Assembly (NCBI GenBank): GCA_002011215.1
Contig: MTML01000102.1
Location: 1 to 64,000, forward strand
Reading direction: 5' to 3'
Length of the DNA stretch: 64,000 nucleotides
Source of the DNA: Archaeoglobus sp. JdFR-24
Lineage (GTDB): Archaea > Halobacteriota > Archaeoglobi > Archaeoglobales > Archaeoglobaceae
The translations under genes were made by a program, and so were the position numbers. Within the stretch, counting starts at the first letter, position 1. The number at the start of each line of letters is the position of its first letter. Shown one piece after another: positions 9,010 to 18,896 of the stretch. A model generated the notes under the pieces. That model did not search any database. It was not told where the DNA came from and worked only from the letters and a program-made list of their open reading frames with translations.

Positions 9010-9411
9010 ATGATGGCCATTTTTATCGGTGCTATAAACCTACTCGTTTTATTCCTGGGAACGTTGAAATCTCATATTGCATGGTCAGTTGGTGGTGTGG
9101 GTGTAATTACCTTCCTGGGTATACTGATGCTTGTCAATTATCTGTCTAATTCTTCTGCTTTGGATAAAGGAGAGATGAGGAAGGCAATAGCAGGTTCATT
9201 TATTATTGTTTATTTTGCACTCGTGTCTCTGCTTACCTTTACACCTGAATTTTTTTCAGATACTGAACTGGCTAGGGCAATCATAGGGCATTTCACATAT
9301 CTGGTCGGAATCATCATTGTATTTTACTTTGGATCCAGATCAGTTGAAGAGTATTTAAAAATTAAAGAGAAACATCAGAATTCAGGGGTAGAAGAAACCA
9401 AGGAAGGATAG
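9010..9411 (+). CDS. Small integral membrane protein, probable start at ATA 8974
   Basis: 133 aa from the first ATG, with four hydrophobic segments and a charged C-terminal tail (KIKEKHQNSG). Family not recognised. The perfect ribosome-binding site GGAGGTG at 8962-8968 sits far (41 bp) from ATG 9010 but 5 bp from an in-frame ATA at 8974. Translation from there adds TKQEKKWKKAT, a natural cytosolic N-terminus before the first membrane helix. The likely protein is therefore 145 aa, begun at AUA or at a recently mutated AUG. Confidence 0.65.
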   Translation: MMAIFIGAINLLVLFLGTLKSHIAWSVGGVGVITFLGILMLVNYLSNSSALDKGEMRKAIAGSFIIVYFALVSLLTFTPEFFSDTELARAIIGHFTYLVGIIIVFYFGSRSVEEYLKIKEKHQNSGVEETKEG

Positions 9412-9557
9412 TAGCTACTGCAGGCAGAAAGAGATAAATAAATCACCAGTTTATTCTCTGAATGAGGATTTAAGCAGTTTCACCCGATAAACCCAATTCA
9501 CCTGTGATCGTTACCACCACCTGTCTCACTGACAAACGCTTAAATGAGGTTTTGTCT

Positions 9558-10859
9558 ATGGTCAATTCACCCTCAAACGAAAAATCCATCGGATACTGGT
9601 CGGCAGTCTCCATTGGCGTTGGAGGCATGGTTGGTGGCGGAATATTTGCCGTACTTGGTCTTGCAGTACAGCTTGCGAATGGAGGAACTCCAGTAGCATT
9701 TGTCATAGGTGGTTTGGTAGCTATTATCTCGTCCTATTCCTACGCCCGGTTATCAGCTGCATATCCAACTCAGGGGGGAACTGTTGAATTTTTGAATCAG
9801 GCTTTTGGCCCGGGATTGATTACAGGTGGATTTAATGTTCTTCTCTGGCTGAGTTATATTGTAATGCTTTCTCTGTATGCTTATGCCTTCGGGAGTTATG
9901 GTTCCAGTTTTCTCCCTGCAGCTATGCAACCGATCTGGAAACACATATTGATCAGTTGTATTATTATTTTATTAACTGCTCTAAATGTCTTGGGTGCCAG
10001 TATTGTTGGAAAGGCGGAAGAATGGGTAGTTGGCTTCAAAGTAGCAATACTTCTGCTCTTCATTGTAGCGGGCTTGTGGAGTGTTGACGTTCAACGATTA
10101 CTTCCCTCCACATGGGCCGGTCCACTGCAGTTGATAGCAGGAGGAATGATCATCTTTTTGGCCTATGAAGGATTTGAGCTCATTGCAAATACGGCTGGAG
10201 ATGTGAAGGATCCACAAAAAACTCTTCCTAGAGCTTACTATTCGGCGGTTCTGTTCGTAATTGCTCTTTACGTCCTCGTTTCACTGGTGACCGTCGGTAA
10301 CCTGTCCATAGACAGAATTGTGGCGGCGAGAGACTACGCCCTTGCTGAAAGCGCTAGACCCTTTCTGGGAAGTTCCGGGTTTACACTTATCGCTGTTGCA
10401 GCCCTCCTGTCCACGTTTTCTGCGATAAACGCAACCCTGTATGGAGCAGCTCGTATAAGCTACACCATTGCTAAAGAAGGGGAATTACCGGCCGTATTAG
10501 AGAAAAAACTTTGGAATCGTCCCATTGAAGGTTTATTAATCACCTCAGGTCTTACTCTGCTGGTAGCAAACTTGCTTAACCTCTCAAGCATCTCCGTCAT
10601 GGGAAGCGCCGGATTTTTGCTGATTTTTGCTGCAGTGAACGCCGCCAACATGCGACTGCATACAAAAACCTCAAGTAGAATATGGATTTCCGGTATAGGC
10701 GTCGTAGTTTGTCTGATTGCTCTGGGAATATTAACTTGGCATACCGCAACCACAGCCCCAGAAGAGCTTCGAGTACTGATAGTAATGGTTGGATCTGCTT
10801 TCACCATTGAAGCAATTTACCGAAGACTCACAGGAAGGGTGATCCATCTATCGAAATGA
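9558..10859 (+). CDS. APC superfamily amino-acid permease
   Basis: About 433 aa, roughly 12 membrane helices. The first helix carries SIGVGGMVGGGIFAVLG, the glycine-rich substrate-contact loop typical of amino acid-polyamine-organocation transporters, and GMIIFLAYEGFELIANTAGD matches the helix 6 region. It probably imports an amino acid by proton or sodium symport. The frame opens further upstream, but ATG 9558, preceded by GAGG at 9545, fits the family N-terminus best. Substrate unknown. Confidence 0.85.
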   Translation: MVNSPSNEKSIGYWSAVSIGVGGMVGGGIFAVLGLAVQLANGGTPVAFVIGGLVAIISSYSYARLSAAYPTQGGTVEFLNQAFGPGLITGGFNVLLWLSYIVMLSLYAYAFGSYGSSFLPAAMQPIWKHILISCIIILLTALNVLGASIVGKAEEWVVGFKVAILLLFIVAGLWSVDVQRLLPSTWAGPLQLIAGGMIIFLAYEGFELIANTAGDVKDPQKTLPRAYYSAVLFVIALYVLVSLVTVGNLSIDRIVAARDYALAESARPFLGSSGFTLIAVAALLSTFSAINATLYGAARISYTIAKEGELPAVLEKKLWNRPIEGLLITSGLTLLVANLLNLSSISVMGSAGFLLIFAAVNAANMRLHTKTSSRIWISGIGVVVCLIALGILTWHTATTAPEELRVLIVMVGSAFTIEAIYRRLTGRVIHLSK

Positions 10860-10920
10860 TATAAATATCTAAAAAATCTACTGCGTTACATTTTTTTATA
10901 ACAATGCCGATTGGAGTTTC

Positions 10921-11142
10921 ATGTGTCTTTCAAAAAAGGAAAGGGAATTCATTCAGGACTGGCTGGATTACATGGATGGTAGAATAACTCTGCTGAATTT
11001 CGTTGATAAGTGGAAGACTGAGGGAAAGGACTGGAAAGTATATATGAGGGTTTTGCGGCACCGCATAATCAAAAAATACGACAGAATGCTCGAAGACCTC
11101 ATTTTCATGAAGAAGTTTCTTGAGCTGGAAAGACATCCTTAA
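10921..11142 (+). CDS. Small hypothetical protein, 73 aa
   Basis: A charged helical protein (DWLDYMDGRITLLNFVDKW, then MRVLRHRIIKKYDRMLEDL) without recognised domain. A GGAG box (10913-10916) precedes the ATG. The plus-strand reading has normal amino-acid composition and a good start, unlike the overlapping minus-strand frame, so this strand is chosen. Confidence 0.6.
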   Translation: MCLSKKEREFIQDWLDYMDGRITLLNFVDKWKTEGKDWKVYMRVLRHRIIKKYDRMLEDLIFMKKFLELERHP

Positions 11143-11187
11143 TTCTTAAACTTTAGGCTACTCAAGTTATCGATTTAAGAATTCAGT

Positions 11188-12162
11188 TTATTTCTTTCTT
11201 ATTTTGGCAACAAAAAACCCCGAACATCGGTGGATATGTGGGTAGAATCTTCTCGCGTTTCTAACTTCTTCCCTCATTCCGGGAAGTATCATTGCCCCAT
11301 CCCCATAGGGGATTTTCTCAACCCTCAGATTCACCCCTTTATCCTCAAAATAGTCGATCAGATCACTGATTGCAAGCTCGTTCTCCTCGGGAGTCATTGA
11401 GCATGTTGAATAAACTAAAATACCATCATCCTTCAAACTTTTGATTGCAGAGATCATCAATGCTCGTTGTAAGTTTGAGCAGAAAATTATGTCCTCTTTC
11501 CCTCTGCTCGTTCTTCTGGACGGATCCTTGTGGATAATCCCCTCTCCGGTGCATGGAGCGTCCAGGAGAATTTTATCAGCTTCAATCCCCATCTCATGAA
11601 ACTTTGTAGCATCCATTTTAACAATTGCCGTGTTCACCACGCCCATCCTGTGGAGATTATCTATGAGTGCATTTATCCTGTCTTTCTGCACCTCGATTGC
11701 AAAAATTCTCCCTCTGTTTTTCATGAGTTGTGCTATAAATGTCGTTTTCCCACCAGGAGAGGCTGCAAAATCCACAACCAGATCATCTGGCTCGGGATCG
11801 AGAACGAGGGGTGGAACACATGAGCTCTTATCCATCACGTAATAATACCCCATCAGATATTCTGGTGTTGCGCCGATTGAATAGCACTCCTCAACCACCT
11901 CATAGCATAAATCGACATCCGTTTTTTTCAACACAAAACCTCTTTTTTCCAGCCTACCTATCAGCTCTTTTTCCCTTATTTTAATCGTATTCACCCTGAT
12001 ATATTTTGGAACGCCCTCCATTGCTTTGATCAACTTCAATGTCCCATTCTCTCCAAAAAAGTTAAGCCATCTTCTGATAATAAACTCATCATAACCGTAT
12101 TCTCTCGATAACCTTTTTGATAAGCTGGTTGATGGAAAGTCAATTACTTCAGCTACATTCAT
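11188..12162 (-). CDS. NOL1/NOP2/Sun family RNA (cytosine-5) methyltransferase
   Basis: 324 aa. The SAM site VVDFAASPGGKTTFIAQL and the two catalytic cysteine motifs DAPCTGEG and YSTCSMTPEENE are present in the right order, with the N-terminal RNA-binding extension (PKYIRVNTIKI) of the family. The product makes m5C in tRNA or rRNA. The exact target is unknown. It ends against the convergent 73-aa gene and is followed upstream by the DUF2148 gene on the same strand. Confidence 0.92.
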   Translation of the reverse strand: MNVAEVIDFPSTSLSKRLSREYGYDEFIIRRWLNFFGENGTLKLIKAMEGVPKYIRVNTIKIREKELIGRLEKRGFVLKKTDVDLCYEVVEECYSIGATPEYLMGYYYVMDKSSCVPPLVLDPEPDDLVVDFAASPGGKTTFIAQLMKNRGRIFAIEVQKDRINALIDNLHRMGVVNTAIVKMDATKFHEMGIEADKILLDAPCTGEGIIHKDPSRRTSRGKEDIIFCSNLQRALMISAIKSLKDDGILVYSTCSMTPEENELAISDLIDYFEDKGVNLRVEKIPYGDGAMILPGMREEVRNARRFYPHIHRCSGFFVAKIRKK

Positions 12163-12216
12163 TCATGGCACCATCTATTATACAGTGTTTTTATCTCTCG
12201 ATATTTACTCTTCCTG

Positions 12217-12768
12217 CTATCTTCGATCAAAGAACGGATTTTTAGCTGCTGAGATTAGAGGAATGCCCATGACAACATCAGATTTAGCAATTCCCAGCAT
12301 TTTAGCAGTAGTTCCAATTCTATACATTATTCTGTTATCTATTCCGAGAATTCCAGCGAGTTTTGCAACTGAGCCAAGAGCTATTCCAAGATCAAGAATT
12401 TTGAAAATACAGTTTGGGCCGATGAAATCGTTTCCCTTTTCTCTTTTCGCATTTTTAAATTCTTCACAGCTCTGATATCCGCAGGCACCACAACTAAGTC
12501 CGATTGATTTCTCTCCGAAAACACCGATTAAAATTACTCCCTGAGCCTTTTTTACACTCTCTCCATCCCTCACGAAATCCTTATGTCTGCCTGACTGCCC
12601 CAGTTCGATCATTTTATCGGCTATTGCATCCTTCTCTTCTCCATTAACAAACAAAATCTCCAGACTGTCTTCTCCTCTGGCTTTGGGAGCCGTTCTTGCC
12701 GAAATAAGAAGTGTATATGCAGCCATTTTAATCGCTTCTTCCCGCGATTTTTCCTCATCAATTATCAT
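12217..12768 (-). CDS. DUF2148 ferredoxin-domain protein
   Basis: 183 aa. The pattern SCGACGYQSCEEF followed by GPNCIFKILDLGIALGSVA is the DUF2148 core, with four conserved cysteines that could hold an Fe-S cluster. N-terminal helix reads SREEAIKMAAYTLLISART. The role is unknown. It is separated by about 50 bp from the RNA methyltransferase and about 110 bp from the lipid genes, all on the minus strand. Confidence 0.8.
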   Translation of the reverse strand: MIIDEEKSREEAIKMAAYTLLISARTAPKARGEDSLEILFVNGEEKDAIADKMIELGQSGRHKDFVRDGESVKKAQGVILIGVFGEKSIGLSCGACGYQSCEEFKNAKREKGNDFIGPNCIFKILDLGIALGSVAKLAGILGIDNRIMYRIGTTAKMLGIAKSDVVMGIPLISAAKNPFFDRR

Positions 12769-12880
12769 TCTCTCCCTCCTTTAGTATCAGATATATGATT
12801 CCAACAGATTTTAATCCAATACATCTTTCCACTCATTTCTTTTCCCGTCTCCATCCCAACACTAATTCTATCTCTGGTTC

Positions 12881-13738
12881 TCAAAAAGCCCCGAATAGAA
12901 AGCCAGCCAGCCCGAACATCATGGCTATAAGACTATGCTTTCTGAATTTTCTGATGTTTTCTTTATTAAATTTTCCTTGGATAAGTTCTAAGGAGATCTT
13001 TAATAGAATAAAATCTGTAATAAGAACGGGAAGTAGATATTTAAAATCGTATGCAAACTCTTCAATCGCAATAAAAGGTATCGGACTCAGAAGAACGCTA
13101 AAGATGTATATTATTGCGGAAAAATCTGCAGCTGTTTTCGAACCTTTCACTCTTGCCACTGTTTTTACATCTCTCAGTGCATCTCCCTCAACATCCTCTA
13201 TACCCTTCATTATTTCCCTTCCAAATCCAGAAAGAAAAGCTATGGAAGCCAGTATGGCAACTGGTGGCTCTATTGTATTAGAAGCCACAACACTCCCGAA
13301 GATGAATGGTGCAGCCATTGAAAAGGCAATATAGGCGTTGCCGACTATCCCGAACTCTTTAAGTTTGATATCGTAGGCAAATCCCAGAAATGTTATAAAG
13401 GCTGTAAGGATGAATGCCTGGATACTGATGAGAAGTGCTGAAGCTAAACCAGCTGGAGTCAGTATAAGGAATAACAGTAGAGCACTTCTTCTGGAGAGTT
13501 CGCCTCTTACAAGAGGTCGATCAGTTCTTTTGTTTTTTAAGTCCACATCATAATCGTAGTAGTCATTGAGAGCGAAGGCAGCACCCTGAATAAACATTGC
13601 GGTTAAAAAACCAAGAATCAGATTTTCAGGCTGAAAATCTAATCTAACTGTGACCACAATCCCTATGATAACTCCAACCCCGTACATCAGGCCATGTTCA
13701 AGCCTGAGAAGTTGCCATATTGCTTTGAGTTTATTCAT
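12881..13738 (-). CDS. UbiA-family prenyltransferase, digeranylgeranylglyceryl phosphate synthase
   Basis: 285 aa, about eight membrane helices. The first Asp-rich motif NDYYDYDVD and RTDRPLVRG identify UbiA prenyltransferases; the second motif is ...IEDVEGD. The start overlaps the stop of GGGP synthase by 4 bp (ATGA), and that gene catalyses the previous step, so the second geranylgeranyl ether bond of archaeal phospholipid is the natural assignment. Another UbiA activity is possible but less likely. Confidence 0.9.
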   Translation of the reverse strand: MNKLKAIWQLLRLEHGLMYGVGVIIGIVVTVRLDFQPENLILGFLTAMFIQGAAFALNDYYDYDVDLKNKRTDRPLVRGELSRRSALLLFLILTPAGLASALLISIQAFILTAFITFLGFAYDIKLKEFGIVGNAYIAFSMAAPFIFGSVVASNTIEPPVAILASIAFLSGFGREIMKGIEDVEGDALRDVKTVARVKGSKTAADFSAIIYIFSVLLSPIPFIAIEEFAYDFKYLLPVLITDFILLKISLELIQGKFNKENIRKFRKHSLIAMMFGLAGFLFGAF

Positions 13739-14427
13739 GACTTTGGAACTGTATCCAGGAATCTTTTAATCCCTTTCTCATAAATCACATTTCCGACCAC
13801 GATAATGTCTGCATACTCAAACATTTTTCTGGCTTTTTCAGAGCTATCGATACCTCCACCGTAAATCAGAGTTGATTTTTCAAGAACATTTGAGATCTCC
13901 CTCAAAACCTCCGGATCTCCAAACATACCGCTGTACTCCACGTAAATGACGGGTAGATTGTATATTTTTTCTCCAACGATAGCGTAGCTTGCTGCCTCCC
14001 TGGGTGAGAGATCACATTTTGCCCTTGTAACCCGACCTACTGCCGAATCCGGATTGAGCACTATATATCCTTCTATAATGGTTCTGTCAAGCAATTTGAT
14101 GAATTTATCAAGCTTCTCATAATGCATACTTACCCATTTAGCATGTTTACCTGTAATCCATTCTCCATCGAGAGAGTTAAGTACTGTTGGAACGAAAAGA
14201 TAGTCAGCCTCATAAACAACATTTGACGGGTCAGATGGCTCAAGGATTACAGGAAGATCGTATTCCTTAATCCTTTTAAGAAGTTTTTGTGCCTTTTCAG
14301 AAGTTACTCCTTGGGTGCCTGAGACCATTATCGCATCGGTTCCACTCTCTGCAACAGCTCTGAGTACTTCATCGCTGTTCTCCCTATCGGGATCAAGCTT
14401 TGTAATATGCCTCCATCTCCTCCACAT
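13735..14427 (-). CDS. Geranylgeranylglyceryl phosphate synthase
   Basis: About 230 aa TIM barrel. [45 protein letters not shown] and [13 protein letters not shown] match archaeal GGGP synthase, closely resembling the Archaeoglobus enzyme as I remember it. It joins geranylgeranyl diphosphate to sn-glycerol-1-phosphate, the first committed step of archaeal lipid synthesis. The longest frame starts at 14451, but ATG 14427 is preceded by GGGGAG and matches the family N-terminus MWRRW. Confidence 0.95.
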   Translation of the reverse strand: MWRRWRHITKLDPDRENSDEVLRAVAESGTDAIMVSGTQGVTSEKAQKLLKRIKEYDLPVILEPSDPSNVVYEADYLFVPTVLNSLDGEWITGKHAKWVSMHYEKLDKFIKLLDRTIIEGYIVLNPDSAVGRVTRAKCDLSPREAASYAIVGEKIYNLPVIYVEYSGMFGDPEVLREISNVLEKSTLIYGGGIDSSEKARKMFEYADIIVVGNVIYEKGIKRFLDTVPKS

Positions 14428-14521
14428 GTATGCTCCCCGCTTTTTTGTCAATTTTTTAAACTGGCTAATAAGTTTTATTGTTATTTTATTGCTGAGTTAT
14501 CTTTGCTGCTGGGGGTTATCG

Positions 14522-14570
14522 CCTGTTAGTATAAACAACCTGTTAGTATAACAACCTGTTAGTATAACAA
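14522..14570 (+). repeat. Three tandem copies of CCTGTTAGTATAA(A)CAA
   Basis: Units at 14522-14538, 14539-14554 and 14555-14570, of 17, 16 and 16 bp, differing by one A. They lie between the divergent GGGP synthase and LysE-family genes. They could be slippage products or stacked regulator sites; the sequence does not decide. Confidence 0.9.
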
Positions 14571-14719
14571 CTGACCTGCGTGATAGCTCACGATAACTCT
14601 CGACACGATAACCCAACATCTTAATGATACTATGATATCATGGTACCATATATTATGCGAAACTCTTTTGAGCTTTAACCTTTGAACTCCAGAAACAATC
14701 CTATAGGCAGGTGGTGTAA

Positions 14720-15340
14720 ATGCAATTTCCCGATCAACTGGGTCAGTTTCTTGTAACAGTCTTTCTCATCTCTCTGAGTGGAGTTATGGCTCCTGGCCCT
14801 TTATTTGCAGCGGTAATAGCGGAAGGTAGAAGAAGTGCCAGTTCAGGGTTCCTCATATCTGCAGGGCATGCCTCTGTGGAAATTCCTCTGATCATTTTGC
14901 TTTATTTTTTCGGCTCTGCAATTGTTTTTGATGAATTGAAGATGATAATTGGAGTGCTGGGCGGTCTGGTTTTGCTTTACATGGCATATATGGAACTCAT
15001 ACACTCTGATGAGCCGAAAAAGGAATTCAAAAAGGGCAAGTCTCTTTTTACAGGAGCGATCATGACTCTGGTAAATCCCTATTTTATATTGTGGTGGCTG
15101 ACCGTGGGGTTCACGCTAACCCTTAATGCCACAATCTTTGGGCTTATGGGACTTCTATCGTTTATTCTGGTTCACGAGCTCTGTGATTTTGGCTGGCTTG
15201 GTCTTGTTTCAATAACATCTTACAGAACAACAAAAATATGGGATAAATCTCATAAAATCTTATCTATGATCTCGGCACTCATTTTTGTCGCATTCGGGAT
15301 TTATTTCATCTATTTTGGGATTAAGGGTCTTTTAGCTTGA
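14720..15340 (+). CDS. LysE/RhtB-family exporter
   Basis: 206 aa, about six membrane helices. SGVMAPGPLFAAVIAEG near residues 20-36 is the LysE signature with the conserved PGP, and MTLVNPYFILWW matches the NP-containing helix. Family members export amino acids or small metabolites. The start is preceded by CAGGTGG at 14708-14714. Substrate unknown. Monocistronic, divergent from the lipid genes. Confidence 0.85.
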   Translation: MQFPDQLGQFLVTVFLISLSGVMAPGPLFAAVIAEGRRSASSGFLISAGHASVEIPLIILLYFFGSAIVFDELKMIIGVLGGLVLLYMAYMELIHSDEPKKEFKKGKSLFTGAIMTLVNPYFILWWLTVGFTLTLNATIFGLMGLLSFILVHELCDFGWLGLVSITSYRTTKIWDKSHKILSMISALIFVAFGIYFIYFGIKGLLA

Positions 15341-15384
15341 GGCTATGGAGGTTGCTTTTAACCTAAGGGCACCTGACCTGGTTT

Positions 15385-15525
15385 TTATATGGCCTTAACC
15401 CTTTTTTTAAGGGCTGGAGGTCTTGGTTTGAGAAGAATTCTATTACCGCATTTTGTACACTGAATAAGATTTCTTTCAAGATCTACATCTACTTCAGACC
15501 GACAAACGAGGCAAATATAACTCAT
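15385..15525 (-). CDS. rpoP: DNA-directed RNA polymerase subunit P (Rpb12-like)
   Basis: 46 aa, starting MSYICLVCRSEVDVDLERN. Two CxxC pairs (CLVC and CTKC) form the zinc ribbon, followed by GNRILLKPRPP, the typical RpoP tail. It is a small structural subunit of archaeal RNA polymerase. The gene lies 17 bp behind L37Ae, its standard position at the end of the archaeal exosome superoperon. It is too short for usual ORF cut-offs. Confidence 0.93.
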   Translation of the reverse strand: MSYICLVCRSEVDVDLERNLIQCTKCGNRILLKPRPPALKKRVKAI

Positions 15526-15542
15526 AAAATCACCAAATAACC

Positions 15543-15806
15543 TTATTGTTTTTGCTGTCTGACAATTTTGTCGATCATTCTGGATCCTGGAGTCACCGGA
15601 ACAAAAGTACCACCTGCAAACTTATATCCACAGCTTCTGCACTCCCAGATACCAGTTCCAACCCTTTTGACATTTCTCTTTCCACATCTTTTGCAGATGT
15701 ATTTTTGTCTCTGAGCCTGCTCAATCTTGATGATGTTCTTTCTGACTTTAACACCATAGCGCGTTCCGAATCTTCCAGCCATTTTGACTTTTTTTGTTCT
15801 TGGCAT
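15543..15806 (-). CDS. rpl37ae: 50S ribosomal protein L37Ae (eL43)
   Basis: 87 aa. The zinc finger CKRCGKRNVKR then WECRSCGYKFAGG is typical of eL43, and the basic N-terminus reads RFGTRYGVKVRKN. A large-subunit protein. GGAGGAG lies directly before the ATG. Sits between rrp42 and rpoP in the exosome operon. Confidence 0.95.
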   Translation of the reverse strand: MPRTKKVKMAGRFGTRYGVKVRKNIIKIEQAQRQKYICKRCGKRNVKRVGTGIWECRSCGYKFAGGTFVPVTPGSRMIDKIVRQQKQ

Positions 15807-15901
15807 TTTCTCCTCCTCCTTTAAACGCCAGTTACCAGCTTACCTGTTTTTACGGGTTTTAAAGATTAATATAGAGTATTAAATGTTTTTTAGGTAATTT
15901 C

Positions 15902-16681
15902 CTAAATGTTTTTCAGTAGTTCTCTCAATTCTCTGGCTTTCCTGACACTGACATCGATGAGTTCATAAAACTTTTCCTCTTTCAGAATATAACTTCCACT
16001 TTTCTGCATGGCTACGATGTTATCATTCTTGTCTGTTGTAATTGTAAGCAATTTATGCCCAATACTCATTTCATCTCTACTCGGATCTATAATATATCTG
16101 CCATCAGCCAGAAGGGATGTTATTGCGACCGGCAAATCCCTTACTGGAAGCGGGAAGTTATCTCCAATACTAAAGTTCTCAGCAGGAACAGTTGTGTTAA
16201 GTAATGCTGAAATAGCAGCAAGAGCTGAAGCATCCATGAGATTGCCATCATCGTCCAGAGCATGTATGTCAATAAATATGATCCAGACTTTTTCACCCTC
16301 TTCTATGCAAAGCTTGGATAGGTCTACGGCCTCACTCTCTCTTATTCCCCTATCAACAATCCTTGCAAGCTCAATTGAGCTTTCATCTGGTGGACCCGGC
16401 TCAAAAGTTGGTGAGGCGAGCGGTACAAGTTCGGCATTGGTTATTATAATGCCCCTGTCCGGAGCATCAGGGAAAGGCTCACCGGGTTGCATCTTAACTC
16501 CAACAATAACCTGAGTATTTCCAAGCTTGACAAGAGCTGATCCCTCAGCTTTTGGAATTATATCAGTTTGAATATCGATCGGTCTTATCTCATCAAGCTT
16601 CCTGCCATCAATTCTTTCACCGTCTTTTAATTTTGAAAGTATGTAATCTTTCTTGATATCCATGAGAATTTCTTCTCCCAT
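15902..16681 (-). CDS. rrp42: Exosome complex subunit Rrp42
   Basis: 259 aa RNase PH-fold protein. KDGERIDGRKLDEIRPI and the SALVKLGNTQVIVGVKMQ strands are typical, as is IDIHALDDDGNLMDA. Rrp42 is the non-catalytic partner of Rrp41 in the hexameric ring that degrades RNA 3' to 5'. AGGAGG precedes ATG 16681. Directly behind rrp41 with a 40-bp gap. Confidence 0.95.
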   Translation of the reverse strand: MGEEILMDIKKDYILSKLKDGERIDGRKLDEIRPIDIQTDIIPKAEGSALVKLGNTQVIVGVKMQPGEPFPDAPDRGIIITNAELVPLASPTFEPGPPDESSIELARIVDRGIRESEAVDLSKLCIEEGEKVWIIFIDIHALDDDGNLMDASALAAISALLNTTVPAENFSIGDNFPLPVRDLPVAITSLLADGRYIIDPSRDEMSIGHKLLTITTDKNDNIVAMQKSGSYILKEEKFYELIDVSVRKARELRELLKNI

Positions 16682-16721
16682 AATTATTCCTCCTTCTCCT
16701 CTCTTTTTTCAGTTTCCTGTC

Positions 16722-17489
16722 CTAATCAACATCTTCTTTGCTATACTTTTTCATTATCGTCTCTCTCTGCAGCTCGTATATTTGCATAGCACCTTTTTTT
16801 GCCATTTCGGTTGCTTTTTTCATCTCTTCTACACTCATTCTCCCATCCATCTGGAGAAGAGCTATTGACTCGATTTTTCCATTTCTGATCACAAAGGCGA
16901 AGGGCACATCAGCCTCACCGAAGTTGTCTTCCTCCTTCATCGGATCAAGAACAAGCACTCCTTCAACTTTTGCTACTGCAACAGAGGAAATCAAACCCTT
17001 CATCGGGATTCCTGCATCAACCAGAGCGACTGTTGCAGCATTCAAACATGCGGTTCGGGTTCCAGCATCAGCCTGCAAAACCTCCACGAAAATATCAATT
17101 CCTGATCTTGGAAAAAGTTCTTTCATTATAATAGGTTCATAAGCCTCTCTGCTGACCTTTGAAATCTCAACACTTCTTCTGTCAGGACCCGGCCTTTTTC
17201 TCTCCTCAACGCTGAATGGGGCCATGTTATAGCGATATCTTATTACAGCCTTGCTGGGATCCTGCAGGTGTCTTGGATGCACCTCTCTCGGGCCATAAAC
17301 TGCAGCAACCACTTTGTTTCTACCCATTTCAAGGTAACATGAACCGTCTGCCCTTTTGAGTATGCCAGCTTCCATTTTAATTGGTCTGAGCTCCTCAAAT
17401 CCTCTTCCATCGAGTCTTTTACCATCCACTATTAGTTGAGGTTTATCCTCCTTTCTCACAACTTTATCATTAATTTCAACTTCTGCCAT
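16722..17489 (-). CDS. rrp41: Exosome complex catalytic subunit Rrp41
   Basis: 255 aa RNase PH-fold. [31 protein letters not shown] and [18 protein letters not shown] carry the phosphate- and metal-binding residues of the phosphorolytic active site. With Rrp42 it forms the archaeal exosome core. It overlaps rrp4 by 14 bp, which supports translational coupling. Confidence 0.96.
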   Translation of the reverse strand: MAEVEINDKVVRKEDKPQLIVDGKRLDGRGFEELRPIKMEAGILKRADGSCYLEMGRNKVVAAVYGPREVHPRHLQDPSKAVIRYRYNMAPFSVEERKRPGPDRRSVEISKVSREAYEPIIMKELFPRSGIDIFVEVLQADAGTRTACLNAATVALVDAGIPMKGLISSVAVAKVEGVLVLDPMKEEDNFGEADVPFAFVIRNGKIESIALLQMDGRMSVEEMKKATEMAKKGAMQIYELQRETIMKKYSKEDVD

Positions 17490-18174
17490 TTTTAATACCT
17501 TCCTTTTTTCTCTTTTTTATGAATTCAGTAATTCTATCAGTCAAACCCTCAGTATGGGCTCCCTCCTCAATAATATATATTGCCTCCTCCACAACATCTA
17601 CTTTTTTCCTGTCTCCACTCAACCATATTAGGCCGTTCTGGCCGACGATTATCTGAACACCGAGTTCATTTTTGAGGAGCTTTATCATACTCCCTTTTTT
17701 ACCAATCACTCTCGGAACTCTTGTTGGATTTATCGCAACAATCCTTCCGAATCTAATCGGCCTGCAAATCTTGTCCTTCATTGTTAAAGTGACTTTCATT
17801 CTGGGGTCTATGCTGACAACCTTTGTTATTACCGAATCATCAAGATCGAGAACTTCATTAAGCTTTCTACCTGGTTTTAGCTCTGGGTTTTCTGAAGCAG
17901 GTAAAAAAGCTGGATAGGGGGAGTAGATATCTAAATTCCACCCGTTAGATGCAACTTCCTTTACAATTCCAATTACCGTATCACCTTCGGAAGGGATGTA
18001 TCTACCCTTTAGTGGGATTATTCTGATAATATTGTCTGATTTATCCAATAAACCCATTATTTTGGCATAAACTCTTCCATTTTCCACATAGGTTCCATAT
18101 CCTGCCGCTCTCGGGTTTGTACCCACAAGATCTCCGGGCAGGACAAGTTTTCTTGAACTTCCAATTCCACTCAT
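17476..18174 (-). CDS. rrp4: Exosome RNA-binding cap subunit Rrp4
   Basis: 232 aa from ATG 18174. An N-terminal region VLPGDLVG, an S1 domain around [18 protein letters not shown], then a KH domain with [20 protein letters not shown]. The protein caps the exosome ring and feeds RNA in. The frame is open to 18285, but ATG 18174 has GGAGG just upstream, overlaps the SBDS stop by 4 bp, and matches the family N-terminus, so it is taken as the start. Confidence 0.95.
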   Translation of the reverse strand: MSGIGSSRKLVLPGDLVGTNPRAAGYGTYVENGRVYAKIMGLLDKSDNIIRIIPLKGRYIPSEGDTVIGIVKEVASNGWNLDIYSPYPAFLPASENPELKPGRKLNEVLDLDDSVITKVVSIDPRMKVTLTMKDKICRPIRFGRIVAINPTRVPRVIGKKGSMIKLLKNELGVQIIVGQNGLIWLSGDRKKVDVVEEAIYIIEEGAHTEGLTDRITEFIKKRKKEGIKNGRS

Positions 18175-18878
18175 CCGTGAATCCTCCTTAGTATTTTTGT
18201 TAAAGCCTCGCCGTGGGTTACCTTCCCTAGCAGATCCAGAAGGTCTCCTTGCATTCCGGCAGGTATTCTTATCACGCAGATCCAACTACCATCTTTCTGC
18301 CATTCCTCCTGAATGACATTGCCGAAAGAGTATATTGCTCCAACAGCCTTTCCAGAATAATCTGGGGGTATCTTTATAGCAATTTCGATCTCCTCAATTC
18401 TTATCGGAATGATCGGCTTTATAGCCTTAAGTATTGACTTCATTTGTGACTCGATCGGTTTAAATATGTCTATATGGACTTTTGCCTCTTCAAGCGTTCT
18501 TTCAATTCTCGCTGGCGGATGAGGGGTTCCAGTTCTTGGATCAACGGCATTTTTACTGAGGAAGTCGATTATCTGTCTTCGTTTTTGATCATACATCTCT
18601 TTTCTCTGCTCTGCCGTTATCTGAACCTCACCATCCAGGATTATAGTTTTGATTATCTGGTGTAAATCGTCCGTGCCAAAGACCTTTTTGAGGTCATCAA
18701 TGGATGCTCTATCTCCCTTTTTTGCATCTTTGAAGATCTCTTCGCTTGCAATCAACTCTTCGAAGTTGACATCTTTACCCTCTTTGAGATCTCTGGCAAG
18801 GTATGGATCTACAAGAACCTCAAAATTCTCACCATGTTTCTTAATCCTAGCAATCACTGCTTTCTCTAAGGAAACCAT
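18171..18878 (-). CDS. Ribosome maturation protein SBDS homologue
   Basis: 235 aa. Three-domain SBDS layout: the N-terminal FYSH-like domain ([16 protein letters not shown], then [13 protein letters not shown]), a middle helical domain ([20 protein letters not shown]), and a C-terminal ferredoxin-like domain ([14 protein letters not shown]). It helps release the anti-association factor aIF6 from the large subunit. It lies between proteasome alpha and rrp4, as in most archaea. Confidence 0.95.
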   Translation of the reverse strand: MVSLEKAVIARIKKHGENFEVLVDPYLARDLKEGKDVNFEELIASEEIFKDAKKGDRASIDDLKKVFGTDDLHQIIKTIILDGEVQITAEQRKEMYDQKRRQIIDFLSKNAVDPRTGTPHPPARIERTLEEAKVHIDIFKPIESQMKSILKAIKPIIPIRIEEIEIAIKIPPDYSGKAVGAIYSFGNVIQEEWQKDGSWICVIRIPAGMQGDLLDLLGKVTHGEALTKILRRIHG

Positions 18879-18896
18879 CTGTCGCCATCTCCGTGG

